NCBI GenBank assembly: GCA_963812525.1
Contig: CAWEVL010000009.1
Location: 124,001-188,000 of the forward strand
Origin: Bog-756 sp963812525
Lineage (GTDB): Bacteria; Actinomycetota; Acidimicrobiia; Acidimicrobiales; RAAP-2
DNA: 64,000 nt
Reading direction: 5' to 3'
Position 1 is the first letter of the stretch, and each line of letters starts with the position of its first letter. Under the pieces are notes generated by a model that worked only from the letters and a program-made list of their open reading frames with translations, had not been told where the DNA came from and did no database searches. This document shows positions 16,625 through 24,648 of this stretch, in pieces. Made by a program: the position numbers and the translations under genes.

Positions 16625-17173
16625 GTGAACTGTCGAGCGTTTGCGGCGGCCGGCGCCCTGATGGCCGGAGTGGTCCTTGTCGGCTGCGGGTCGGGAAGCA
16701 GCAGCCCCAGTACCAGTGCAACGCCCGCTGCCTCGGCACCCCCCGCCTCACCGGCGACCACCAGTACCGCGTCCGCCCCGACGACCGCCGCGGCGACTAC
16801 GGGCGTCGCGACCTGCCCGTCGCTGGCTCAAGCCAATGCGGCGCTCGGGGCTACCTACAGCGGCCCGACTTCCACGCCCACTGCCGGAGGTGGGGTGGTC
16901 TGCCTCTACCCGGGCAGTGGCGGCAACGCGGGCGTCACCATCTTCGCGCACCAGCCCCCGGCGGTCTTTGCCGGGCAGGTCGCCCACGCTCCCGGGGCAC
17001 CGGCGATGCCCAGCCTCTCGGGCGTGGGCGACGGAGCGTTCGGGATGACCACGGCCGGCCGCTCCGTGGTCAACACCTATTCGAACAGCAGTCGGACCCT
17101 GGTGGTGGCGCAAGCTCCCGGCCCCTTGGCCCCCGTCGAAGCGTTGGCCCGGGTGGCGCTGGCCGACAACTGA
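16625..17173 (+). CDS. Secreted lipoprotein with Ser/Thr/Ala linker
   Basis: A 182-residue protein starting at GTG 16625. The lipobox LVGC is at about residues 18-21 (VVLVGCGSGSS), so it should be diacylated and membrane-anchored outside the cell. A low-complexity STAP-rich linker (about 22-60) leads to a compact domain with two cysteines (VATCPSLAQANAALG and GGVVCLYPG), a pattern seen in actinobacterial DUF3558-like lipoproteins. The function is unknown. It is followed after 37 bp by a Nudix gene. Confidence 0.72.
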   Translation: MNCRAFAAAGALMAGVVLVGCGSGSSSPSTSATPAASAPPASPATTSTASAPTTAAATTGVATCPSLAQANAALGATYSGPTSTPTAGGGVVCLYPGSGGNAGVTIFAHQPPAVFAGQVAHAPGAPAMPSLSGVGDGAFGMTTAGRSVVNTYSNSSRTLVVAQAPGPLAPVEALARVALADN

Positions 17174-17210
17174 CCACCGGTCCGTTGCCGTCGGCAGTCG
17201 TAGCGACCTG

Positions 17211-17687
17211 ATGCCAAAGCGAAGTGCCGGGCTCCTTCCCTACCGTCTCGGGGAAGACGGGACCCTTGAGCTGTTCATCGCCCACCCCGGCGGCCCGTTC
17301 TGGGCGAACAAGGACGAGGGCGCGTGGTCCATCGCCAAAGGAGAGTACGACGAGGGTGAGCAACCGGGGGTTGCCGCTGACCGCGAGTTCACCGAGGAAA
17401 TCGGGGTCCCTCCTCCCGGGGGGATCCGCGTGGATCTTGGGGAGATCCGGCAGGCGAGTGGGAAGCGGGTTCGGGTGTGGGCCATCGAAGCACCACAGTT
17501 CGACGTGGAACAGGTGGTGAGCAATGACTTCGAGCTGGAGTGGCCACCCGGGTCGGGGCGGCACCGACTGTTCCCTGAGGTGGACCGGGCCGAATGGACC
17601 CCGGCGGCAACCGCCAGACGCAGGCTGGTCCGAGCGCAGGTGGCCTTCGTCGACAGATTGGCGGAGTGGCTGCAGGGCAGTCCTTGA
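17211..17687 (+). CDS. Nudix hydrolase
   Basis: A 158-residue cytoplasmic pyrophosphohydrolase starting at ATG 17211. The Nudix box is complete at residues 44-66: G44, E50, R58-E59, E62-E63 and G65 fit GX5EX7REUXEEXGU, and the Glu residues bind the metal. The start KRSAGLLPYRLGEDG and FWANKDEGAWSIAKGE place it near the small-Nudix group often annotated as NTP pyrophosphohydrolases. The substrate is unassigned. It is close behind the lipoprotein gene but unlikely to be functionally linked. Confidence 0.88.
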   Translation: MPKRSAGLLPYRLGEDGTLELFIAHPGGPFWANKDEGAWSIAKGEYDEGEQPGVAADREFTEEIGVPPPGGIRVDLGEIRQASGKRVRVWAIEAPQFDVEQVVSNDFELEWPPGSGRHRLFPEVDRAEWTPAATARRRLVRAQVAFVDRLAEWLQGSP

Positions 17688-17842
17688 GCCACGCCATCCG
17701 GAGCCCGGTCGCCTCCTCCGTCAGTGCGGGGACCGTTCGTGATGTCGATCGGGCCCCAGGCTCGGCCCGTCCGCCTGGCTGCCGACCGACGCGGACCGGA
17801 GGTCGATGGTGACGAGGCACTGCACTGGGGACCGGATCGCTG

Positions 17843-18897
17843 TCACGGCAGGATCAGGTGGGTGTCCCCAAATTCGTGCCACCGGTACCGCTGGGCCAAC
17901 GCGGCGTCATAGGAGCGGCGCAGGAGCTCGCGCCCGGCGATTGCTTCGAGCATCATCAGGTGGGATGACGCGGGCTCGTGCCATCCCGTGAGCATTCCAT
18001 CGACCACGCGCACGCCGCGCTCGGGGGAGATCACGAGATCGGTCCACCCGTCGTAGGGCCGGACGATTCCATCGTCTCCGACCGATGTCTCCAGTGCCCG
18101 GACGACCGTGGTTCCGACGGCGATGACCCGATGGCCCCGGCTGCGGGCAGCATTCACCCACACGGCCGTGGATTCCGGTACCTGCATCCGCTCCGGATAG
18201 GGGACCTCGTCCGCCTCCAGCGAGGCGACACCGGTGTGGAGCACGAGCGGGGCGACACCGACCCCCTTGGCCACCAGCCGGGTGATCGCCGGCGCGGTGA
18301 ACGGCCGGCCCGGCGCTCGGCATCTCGGCGCTCCCGGGCTCGGTGGCGTAGACGTTCTGATACATCTCGATGGGCCATGGCCGATCGACATAGCCGTAGC
18401 GAATCGGCCGTCCGTGAGCGGCGAGCCAGCTGAGCGTCCTCGACCCCAGGTCGAGGTGGGCCGTCCACAGGCGCCCGCGACCTCCGTACGGGTGCTCGAG
18501 CGTCAGCGACGCATCGCCGGCCAGTCGAAGCCGGCTGGCTCGGTGGCGGGCCGGCCCATCGTTCGGTGGTGTGGCCCACGATCCGCCGTGGTTCGACCAC
18601 CCACTCGGAACCCTCCACCTGGGTGGAGAGATGAACGACCAGAGCGGTTCCATCGTCCGCCACCGCATCGATCGCCGCCGGAATGGTGCCGGACGTGTTG
18701 ATGACCAGTAGGTCGCCGGGCTCCAAGAAACGCGGGAGGAAGATGAAGGAGCTGGGCACGATCGATCCCGTCTCCTTGGACGAGACCAGCATCCGGACGG
18801 CGTCACGGGTCAGCCCTCTCGCCTCGGGCGGTTCCGAGGCTTCGAGGACCTCGGGGAGATCGTAGGTATAGCGCTCCGGCGGGGCGACGGCGGTCAC
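17843..18897 (-). pseudogene. queA: S-adenosylmethionine:tRNA ribosyltransferase-isomerase (QueA) homologue, frameshifted
   Basis: QueA transfers the ribose of SAM to 7-aminomethyl-7-deazaguanine in tRNA. The reading frame starts at a GTG (18897) that overlaps the SDR stop (GTGA): ERYTYDLPEVLEASEPPEARG, then RFLEPGDLLVINTSGT. It then changes frame near 18550-18600 (to RLRLAGDASLTLEHPYGG, ending EPGSAEMPSAG) and again at the CCC at 18309-18311 (to GRPFTAPAITRL...VVDGMLTGWHEPASSHL...). Removing two single bases restores about 350 residues, the family's normal length. Both are +1 insertions. It may be an active gene with sequencing errors or a fresh pseudogene. No tgt, queC, queD, queE or queF is nearby. 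Confidence 0.8.
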
Positions 18898-19592
18898 GGC
18901 TGCATCACCCATTCGTCGGCCCGGAAGCGACCACTGGGGGCATCGGACGCCGAGCAGGGCCCGGAAGGGCGCCACTACCGACTCCGGTTCCGGTCGATCG
19001 GAGATGTCCACATCCGGGAAGGCGGCCTGATGCATCGCCGTCCGCATGTCACCGGGGTCGAACTGGTAGACCCGCAGCCGGGGTTCTTCGGCCGCCAGCA
19101 CCCGATGGAGCTGATCGAGCGCCGCCTTGGACGAGCCGTATCCGCCCCAACCCTCATAGCCCTCGGTGGCGGCATCGGAGGAGAGTGAGACCACCGTTCC
19201 CCGGCGACCGGCGCAGGTGCGGCAGTGCCTGTTGGAGCAACGCCAGCGGGGCGAAGACGTTGACTTCGTAGACGCGCCGGAGCTCCTCGAGCGGGTACTC
19301 GCCGAGGGCCGGCAAGGGGGTCGGTCCCAAGGTGCTGGCGTTGTTGACGAGCAGATCCAGCGAACCGAAGCGACTCCGCGGACTCGATGAGTGCGGTTCG
19401 ATGGTCGGGGGAGGCCAGGTCGCCGGCGATCAGACTCGAGCGGCCTCCCAGGCTGCTCAGACGGGCACCGACCTCTCGCAGTGATGCCCGATCTCGCCCG
19501 TCGATGATCAGGCTCCACCCGTCCTTGGCCAGATCGATGGCCAATGCCCGCCCGAATCCTCGTGACCCTCCCGTAACCAGTGCGACCGGCAT
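18894..19592 (-). pseudogene. Short-chain dehydrogenase (SDR), frameshifted
   Basis: A Rossmann-fold NAD(P)-dependent oxidoreductase starting at ATG 19592 after GGAGGTAGGGAC. The N-terminus PVALVTGGSRGFGRALAIDLA carries the cofactor loop. The frame then shifts near 19371 (to LDLLVNNASTLGPTPLPALG), again near 19205 (to GTVVSLSSDAATEGYEGWG with active-site YGSSK), and a third time in the run of five G on the plus strand at 18936-18940, after which it ends GRFRADEWVMQP. Three single-base insertions explain everything and give about 231 residues. The stop overlaps the queA start by GTGA. The gene faces soxR across a palindromic operator. Confidence 0.78.
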
Positions 19593-19644
19593 GTCCCTAC
19601 CTCCAGAGCTGCGGGCACCTCCTGTGCCTGTTTGGTCAGCGTAA

Positions 19645-19666
19645 GACTTAAACTAATGTTTAAGTC
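19645..19666. promoter_or_regulatory. Perfect 9-bp inverted repeat, probable SoxR/MerR box
   Basis: GACTTAAAC-TAAT-GTTTAAGTC sits between the divergent SDR and soxR genes, 30 bp before the soxR GTG. MerR-family regulators bind such dyads between -35 and -10 elements. It is strikingly AT-rich in a GC-rich region. Confidence 0.75.
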
Positions 19667-19695
19667 AAGGGATTTCTACAGAAAGGTTGCCGGTC

Positions 19696-20133
19696 GTGGA
19701 GAACATGCTCACCATCGGAGAGGTTGCCGAGCGCGGAGGTCTGGCCGCCTCGGCCATCCGTTTCTACGAGCGTCAGGGACTCATTCATGCCGAACGCGCC
19801 CCGAATGGCCAACGACGGTTCCGTCGAGATGTCCTACGACGGATCGCCTTCATCCGGATCGCTCAGCGAGTGGGGCTGACGCTCGAGGAGATCGTCACCG
19901 CGCTCGCCGTGCTTCCGGTCGACCATGCACCCAGTCGCCGGGACTGGGCACGCCTTACCGCCGGTTGGCAGGACCGGATCGAACAGCGCATCGCCCTCCT
20001 GGAGGCGTTGCAAAGCGGACTATCGAACTGCATCGGATGCGGGTGTCTGTCCCTCCGTACCTGCGCGCTGGCCAACCCAGACGATGTGGCGGCAACCCTG
20101 GGACCCGGTCCGCAGTTCTTGATGAGTGATTGA
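19696..20133 (+). CDS. soxR: SoxR-type [2Fe-2S] MerR family regulator
   Basis: A 145-residue dimeric activator. The winged-helix part LTIGEVAERGGLAASAIRFY begins it, followed by a dimerisation helix. The C-terminal cluster CIGCGC, then SLRTC (C-x2-C-x-C-x5-C, codons 20029-20064) is the SoxR iron-sulfur motif, which responds to redox-cycling compounds or nitric oxide. Start choice: GTG 19696 lies nine bases after GAAAGG; TTG 19687 and ATG 19705 are possible. A perfect palindrome upstream is the expected binding site, and the divergent SDR-queA pair is the likely target. In actinobacteria SoxR commonly controls small sets of oxidoreductases rather than soxS. Confidence 0.9.
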   Translation: MENMLTIGEVAERGGLAASAIRFYERQGLIHAERAPNGQRRFRRDVLRRIAFIRIAQRVGLTLEEIVTALAVLPVDHAPSRRDWARLTAGWQDRIEQRIALLEALQSGLSNCIGCGCLSLRTCALANPDDVAATLGPGPQFLMSD

Positions 20134-20231
20134 AGGGACCCGGGGATGACGAACCCACCGCTATCGGGTCGCTCGATGCGCTCGGCCCACTGGGATTCCC
20201 CCCTTGCTCCCGGGGCACCGTTGCCCCGAAC

Positions 20232-20612
20232 TCAATGACCCTCGATGGCATGACCGAGGTCGGCCATGAACACGGTGAAGTCGGCGATCAGGGTACGCAG
20301 TTGGTGAGCCAGGGCGGGAAGATAGCCATCGCCGTACTCCCGCACCGGTGCCTCGAACGAACGAGCGATGAATCCGAGCCGTTCGACCAGTCGTTCCAGG
20401 CGCTCCCGCAAATCGGGATCGGGACACGGGTGGGCGTCGAGCCTCCGCCGCCCGGCGGCCGTAGCGGCCCGAAGTTGGTCGGCGCTCGCTTGGATCGCCT
20501 CGGGGCCGGCCAGGAGGGCATCGGAGGCGTGGCCTGCAGTGGCCATCAGAGCCTGAAAGTCCGGGTTTTCATCGTCGGCCCACAGCTTCAGTGCAGCCCG
20601 GCGGGGACTCAC
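20232..20612 (-). CDS. Helical hypothetical protein
   Basis: A 126-residue protein, apparently all alpha-helical (LLAGPEAIQASADQLRAATA, RLERLVERLGFIARSF), ending HAIEGH. No domain is recognised; a small helical-bundle or coiled-coil-like fold is possible. The start is GTG 20612 with no clear ribosome-binding site. It is convergent with soxR. Confidence 0.5.
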   Translation of the reverse strand: MSPRRAALKLWADDENPDFQALMATAGHASDALLAGPEAIQASADQLRAATAAGRRRLDAHPCPDPDLRERLERLVERLGFIARSFEAPVREYGDGYLPALAHQLRTLIADFTVFMADLGHAIEGH

Positions 20613-20953
20613 CGGTCAGCCCGCCGTCGGATGGTCGCTTCCGATGTCGCCCCTGCTCGCTGGTCTCGGATGGCTGACTCCTTGGTTCCCTCGGATAAAC
20701 GATGGCACCTGGCTGGCCAGACTTCAATTGCCCCGGGGAGTTGACCACGTGTCGCGAACATCATCTTCGGATAAGGGCAACGTCACCGACTCTGACATGA
20801 CGACCGATGGCGACGACTCTGGGACCCAGCGGTCCACCAACGCCTGGGGATCGGCCCCTCGTCCGGCCGGACCGTCGGATCCGAAAGGGCTGGTACGCCC
20901 TCGCTCGCCTAGCATCTTCGCCACGAGGCGTGTTGCAGAGAGTGCAGTCGGCA
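20613..20953. other. Intergenic stretch, nothing recognised
   Basis: Divergent spacer between the helical protein and the DUF2510 protein. It must hold their promoters; I see only weak TTGACC-like boxes and no convincing small gene. Confidence 0.4.
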
Positions 20954-21556
20954 ATGATTCCGAACGAAGGTTGGCTTCCTGATCCCTCGGGAAGGCATGA
21001 ATTCAGGCACTACGACCTGGATGGCCCCACCGCGTGGGTGAGCGATGGCGGTCGAGTGTTCGAGGATCCGGTCTCATCCCATGAGGTTCAACCGGCGGCT
21101 TCCGACAACGACGCTCCCGGCGACGGGCTGGCTCCGGTTCACGCAGGAGCCGCACCGCACCCCGCCGAGGGCGACACCCCATCCGCTCCCGGCGGGGTCG
21201 GAGACCGGGACGGGAAGCGCCCCCCTGCCGCGGTGGTGACCGCTTCACCCACGCAGCGAGACTCGACGGAGGCAGAAGGGTGGCAGGCCGATCCGCTGGG
21301 GCGCTTCAAGTTTCGATGGCTCTCGGCGGGGATCGCCACTCGCCTGGTCAGCGACGAGAACGGCCAGGTCGCCTTCGACGAGCCGACGGCGACTCCCGAC
21401 GCGGGTGGGGTCGCCCCCAACGAATCCCGGTCGGCACCCGCCCCCGCCGAGTGGTACCCCGATCCTGCCGACAACGCGAGACTGCGCTACTGGGACGGTT
21501 CCGGTTGGACCAGGCATCTGCTCGACGAGACCCCCGGCGGATCGACCGGCGGCTGA
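20954..21556 (+). CDS. Protein of three DUF2510-like modules
   Basis: A 200-residue protein without a membrane segment. Three modules share the DUF2510 pattern: GWLPDPSGRHEFRHYDLDG (residues 5-23), GWQADPLGRFKFRWLSAG (about 107-124) and the classical EWYPDPADNARLRYWDGSGW near residue 160, separated by low-complexity acidic/proline linkers. DUF2510 is a short actinobacterial module usually found at the cytoplasmic side of membrane proteins, with unknown binding partner. Having three copies and no membrane helix is unusual. The ATG at 20954 is preferred over an in-frame GTG 12 bases upstream. Confidence 0.7.
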   Translation: MIPNEGWLPDPSGRHEFRHYDLDGPTAWVSDGGRVFEDPVSSHEVQPAASDNDAPGDGLAPVHAGAAPHPAEGDTPSAPGGVGDRDGKRPPAAVVTASPTQRDSTEAEGWQADPLGRFKFRWLSAGIATRLVSDENGQVAFDEPTATPDAGGVAPNESRSAPAPAEWYPDPADNARLRYWDGSGWTRHLLDETPGGSTGG

Positions 21557-21725
21557 CCCTCGTGCCTGGCGCTGCGGGCTCGGACACCTCGTCGGATCCC
21601 GTCCGACAACAAGTTCCCCGGAGCGCGGCCGGGACGACGCCCCCGGCCGACGGGCTGTCTGCCCCTGCCACGGGGGCGTGATGTCCGCGGGCGAGGACCG
21701 AGGTCCCACGCCGAGCCCTGCTGCT

Positions 21726-21914
21726 TCAGAGGCCGCCCGACGGCGAAGGGAATGCCTCCGGATTGAAGCGGATGCATCGTGGATTCGAACAGGCGATGCT
21801 TTCGGCGGAGATGCGACCGGGGAGGATGATCTCCTCCATCTCGGGGTCGAGCCACTTGGCCTTCGCCGGGAACTGACAGTTCGGGCAGTGCATCCGGAGC
21901 TCAGCAATGGTCAC
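21726..21914 (-). CDS. Small zinc-ribbon-like protein
   Basis: A 62-residue protein starting at GTG 21914, set by AACGGAGG eight bases upstream. Four cysteines in two knuckles (HCPNCQFPAKAKW and ACSNPRC) suggest a zinc-binding fold; the region between is acidic (DPEMEEII). The function is unknown. The strong ribosome-binding site argues it is real despite the small size. Confidence 0.62.
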   Translation of the reverse strand: MTIAELRMHCPNCQFPAKAKWLDPEMEEIILPGRISAESIACSNPRCIRFNPEAFPSPSGGL

Positions 21915-22019
21915 GACGGATACCTCCGTTGCTCGTGGTGCCCCACCAGGATCCCATTGCCATCGGGAGGGAACGTGGATACCCGGAGACCCCGGGTCCC
22001 ACCGCCTCCGAGCGGCGCG

Positions 22020-22541
22020 TCAGGGGCCGCCGGCCCCACCAGGTGGTCCGACGGGAGCGCCCCAATACGGGGGCGACGAGGCGAATGGCGGTTGGTTCGG
22101 AGGCGCGTCAGACGGGGGAGTCCACCATTGCTGATCCGTCGACGGAGGCGTCGGTCGGGTGGGACGCTCGACCCTCCTCCACAGCAGCACCAGGCCGAAG
22201 GTGCCGAGCGCCAGGGACCCGAGCAGGATGGGGATGGTGATCACCGCCCGGTCGTTGGCGGCCGCCTGGCACTCGTTGACGAACTCGGACCACTGCGCCC
22301 GGGCGGCGGGTCGGGTGGCCGGGGGCTCCGCCCCGGCTCCGATGGAGCCCGGGTTGACGAGCGCTTCGAGGGCCGCCTCCGATCCCAGCCCCGGCCCGCA
22401 GGTGCCTCCGGCCTTCGGCGGAGGGAGCGGCGCCCAGAGTCCGGACACGGCGACGGTGGCGCCAAACAGGCCCACGAGTACGAAGGCCAGGGCCAGCCAG
22501 GGCGAGGTCGACCGCCGACTCAACCGTCCCTCCTCACTCAT
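22020..22541 (-). CDS. Two-helix membrane protein with Pro-rich tail
   Basis: A 173-residue protein starting at ATG 22541. A transmembrane helix lies near residues 14-36 (PWLALAFVLVGLFGATVAVSGLW) and a second near 98-116 (VITIPILLGSLALGTFGLVLL). Between them is an extracytoplasmic segment with two cysteines, and the C-terminal tail is rich in Pro, Trp and Gly. No family is recognised. Confidence 0.6.
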   Translation of the reverse strand: MSEEGRLSRRSTSPWLALAFVLVGLFGATVAVSGLWAPLPPPKAGGTCGPGLGSEAALEALVNPGSIGAGAEPPATRPAARAQWSEFVNECQAAANDRAVITIPILLGSLALGTFGLVLLWRRVERPTRPTPPSTDQQWWTPPSDAPPNQPPFASSPPYWGAPVGPPGGAGGP

Positions 22542-22772
22542 GCCCACCGATGGTAGGCGCCCGGCCGGCCCCAGAATCGGCGGGCGGGCCGGCGGGCCGG
22601 ATCCCGGGACCGGCAGACGACCGGTGCTCGACCGGGGTTGCCGATGGGTCGCGGCCTGGCGCGGGTGGTCGTCGGCGGGTCCGGACACGGTCGACATCCG
22701 ATCAATGCCGGGGAGTAGGGTCCGGACTGGTCGACTCCAAGGCGGATTGACCCCGACGGCCAAGGAGGATGC

Positions 22773-23090
22773 ATGAAGTACGTCATCGAATACGAGATCC
22801 GGACGGCCGGACTTACACACGAGCAGGTCTTCGCCAACCAGGACGCGTTGCTCAAGGCGTTCGGTCAGTGGGCACCCGAGGAAGGGCTCGGTGTCCACGC
22901 CTTCGTGTCCAACATGAACAACGGCGGCTATGTGCTGGTGGAGGCGGACGACCCCACCGTCGTCTACTCGTTCGTCTCCAAGTTCGTCTACTGGAACGAT
23001 GTCACGGTCGTGCCGGTGATCGACGTCGCCGACGGGGTGGCCGGCGGCACGGCGTCACTGGCCTGGGCACGCGCCGCAGTACGCGGCTGA
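22773..23090 (+). CDS. DUF3303-type small alpha/beta protein (second copy)
   Basis: A 105-residue protein with an excellent AAGGAGGATGC ribosome-binding site. MKYVIEYEIR, GGYVLVEADDPTVVY and VTVVPVIDVADGV match the same DUF3303 pattern as the gene at 1839-2141, although the two proteins differ at most positions. A dimeric ferredoxin-like barrel is expected; the function is unknown. It is convergent with the following EthD-like gene, whose stop is only nine bases away. Confidence 0.78.
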   Translation: MKYVIEYEIRTAGLTHEQVFANQDALLKAFGQWAPEEGLGVHAFVSNMNNGGYVLVEADDPTVVYSFVSKFVYWNDVTVVPVIDVADGVAGGTASLAWARAAVRG

Positions 23091-23099
23091 GCTGGCCAC

Positions 23100-23744
23100 C
23101 TACCCCCGGGTGGCGCCCCCTTCGGGCGAGAGCCGTCGGTACCACAGGCGCCAAGGCGTGGTGTGCCGTTGCCACACATCGGGACCGGGGGAGTAGGGGG
23201 CCCCGGTGTGCCGGCGGTTGGACGCCGAGGTCTCGTCGACCTCGTAGGCGGCCAGGAACCGCGGGGCACCCCGGTAGGGGGGTCGGACCTCGCGCTCCAG
23301 CTCGTACCGGACGGCTCGGAGCGCATGACGGCGCTCGGCCACCTCGGGCAGGTGGACGTCGGTGTAGAAGTGGTTGAAGGCGAGGAGTTCGTCGTCGGTC
23401 AGGCCTTCGGGAGGATCGACACCCAGGAGGTAGATGGCGAAGGGCTTCACCTCCTCCGGACCGGTTTCGGCAAGGCGCCGGTAGACGAGGGACCAGACTC
23501 GGCGGAGCGCCGGACCGAACGGTTCCTGGTCGACGTCCGGTTCGGCTCCAGGACCCTCGGCGACGTGCACGGTACTGAGGAACCGCGGCGGTCGAAAGCC
23601 GCGCCCGGCCACGGCCAGCAGCTCGTAGTGGGCGTCGGGGCGGGTATCGGGCGGCGCCGCCCGGGTGAACGCTTCGACCGCCGCGGGCTCGGCTGAGGCA
23701 CCACCGCGCACATCCCAGCCCGTCCAGGCGGTCAGGGGGCTCAC
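23100..23744 (-). CDS. Dimeric alpha/beta-barrel (EthD-like) protein
   Basis: About 214 residues. The C-terminal part contains FNHFYTDVHLPEVAERRHALR, close to the EthD/ABM pattern in which His and the preceding acidic residue line the barrel. The N-terminal half may be a degenerate second copy of the same fold. The function is unknown; EthD-like proteins assist monooxygenase pathways or cyclise polyketides. The start is uncertain: GTG 23744 is chosen on composition, while an in-frame ATG at 23837 has no better ribosome-binding site. Confidence 0.55.
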   Translation of the reverse strand: MSPLTAWTGWDVRGGASAEPAAVEAFTRAAPPDTRPDAHYELLAVAGRGFRPPRFLSTVHVAEGPGAEPDVDQEPFGPALRRVWSLVYRRLAETGPEEVKPFAIYLLGVDPPEGLTDDELLAFNHFYTDVHLPEVAERRHALRAVRYELEREVRPPYRGAPRFLAAYEVDETSASNRRHTGAPYSPGPDVWQRHTTPWRLWYRRLSPEGGATRG

Positions 23745-24259
23745 GCCGGGAGCCACGGGCCACGGCGCGGTCGGTCGGCCGGCATGGGTCGAGGATACCC
23801 AAGCGGTCCGGCTCGGGTGGGCGCCCGCCCGCCCCACCGCCGAGGGGCGGGGGAGTCCGGGCGAGTCCGCCCCGACAAATTCACCGAAGATTCAGGAGGA
23901 GGTAACCGGAGGGGTAACCCTGGGGCGATAGAAGTGAGCTTGCGGCTGGTAGGCATCCCCCATCTCCACCCTCCCGGCCCGTAGCGGGTCGCAGCGCCAC
24001 CGCCCCCGGGGTTCCCTCTCCCGGGGCGGCGGGCGCTCCCCAGGGTGGGGTTGTGGCCCCCGGCCCGTCCGTCATGGTCTGGTCAGGCTCGGAGGCCGGC
24101 GCCGACGGTGCTGGGTCCGGAACCCAGACCTGCCCGTGGTTCCGGCCCGGTCATCAACCGGGGACCGTGCCGCTCCTGGATCCGAGCAGGCGGACGGGGC
24201 GATCGGCGGGCACCTGCACGCCCCGTCCCGTCCGGCGGAGACCCGACGGACGACGAGAC
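23745..24259. other. GC-rich intergenic stretch
   Basis: About 500 bp with no supported gene. It contains a strong hairpin (listed separately), and several G/C homopolymers. It falls near the place where base composition by eye becomes more GC-rich. Confidence 0.4.
24004..24026. terminator. Strong GC hairpin
   Basis: CCCCGGG and CCCGGGG arms separated by a nine-base loop. No T-tract follows on either strand, so termination is only a possibility. Confidence 0.3.
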
Positions 24260-24490
24260 CTACGACGAGCTGGAGAACCGCTGCCAGGCCGACTGCCGGG
24301 TGACGCCGAGCGCCTGACCGATCTGCTCCCAGGTGGCCTCGACCGACCGGGCCTCCCCGACGCAGGAGGCGAGCCGCTCCTCGAGGTCAGCGCTGGCCGA
24401 GGCCAGGTCCGACAGGTGGGCCAGGATCTCCTCCACCGGGGAGTTCTCGACCTCAAAGGGAGTCTTCAGGTGACGGGCATTGGTGCTCAC
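24260..24490 (-). CDS. Small helix-turn-helix protein
   Basis: A 76-residue protein (88 if the GTG at 24526 is used). The C-terminus ATWEQIGQALGVTRQSAWQRF is a clear helix-turn-helix of the kind found in many small actinobacterial regulators; the N-terminus (VEEILAHLSDLASASADLEE) is a dimerising helix. It is divergent from the LigD-polymerase gene, so control of the repair genes is possible but unproven. There is no sensing domain. Confidence 0.62.
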   Translation of the reverse strand: MSTNARHLKTPFEVENSPVEEILAHLSDLASASADLEERLASCVGEARSVEATWEQIGQALGVTRQSAWQRFSSSS

Positions 24491-24648
24491 ACGGATAATT
24501 ACGCCGCCGAAGGGCGTTTGGTTCACGGAATACCCCGATTGCCGCCGATTTCACTGTCCGTGGCCCGGTCGACGGGTGGCCCGGGAGGCGCCCTTGGTGC
24601 GTGCCCCGACTCGTGAACGAGCCCGGAGCGGCCGGATAACGTGGGTCC

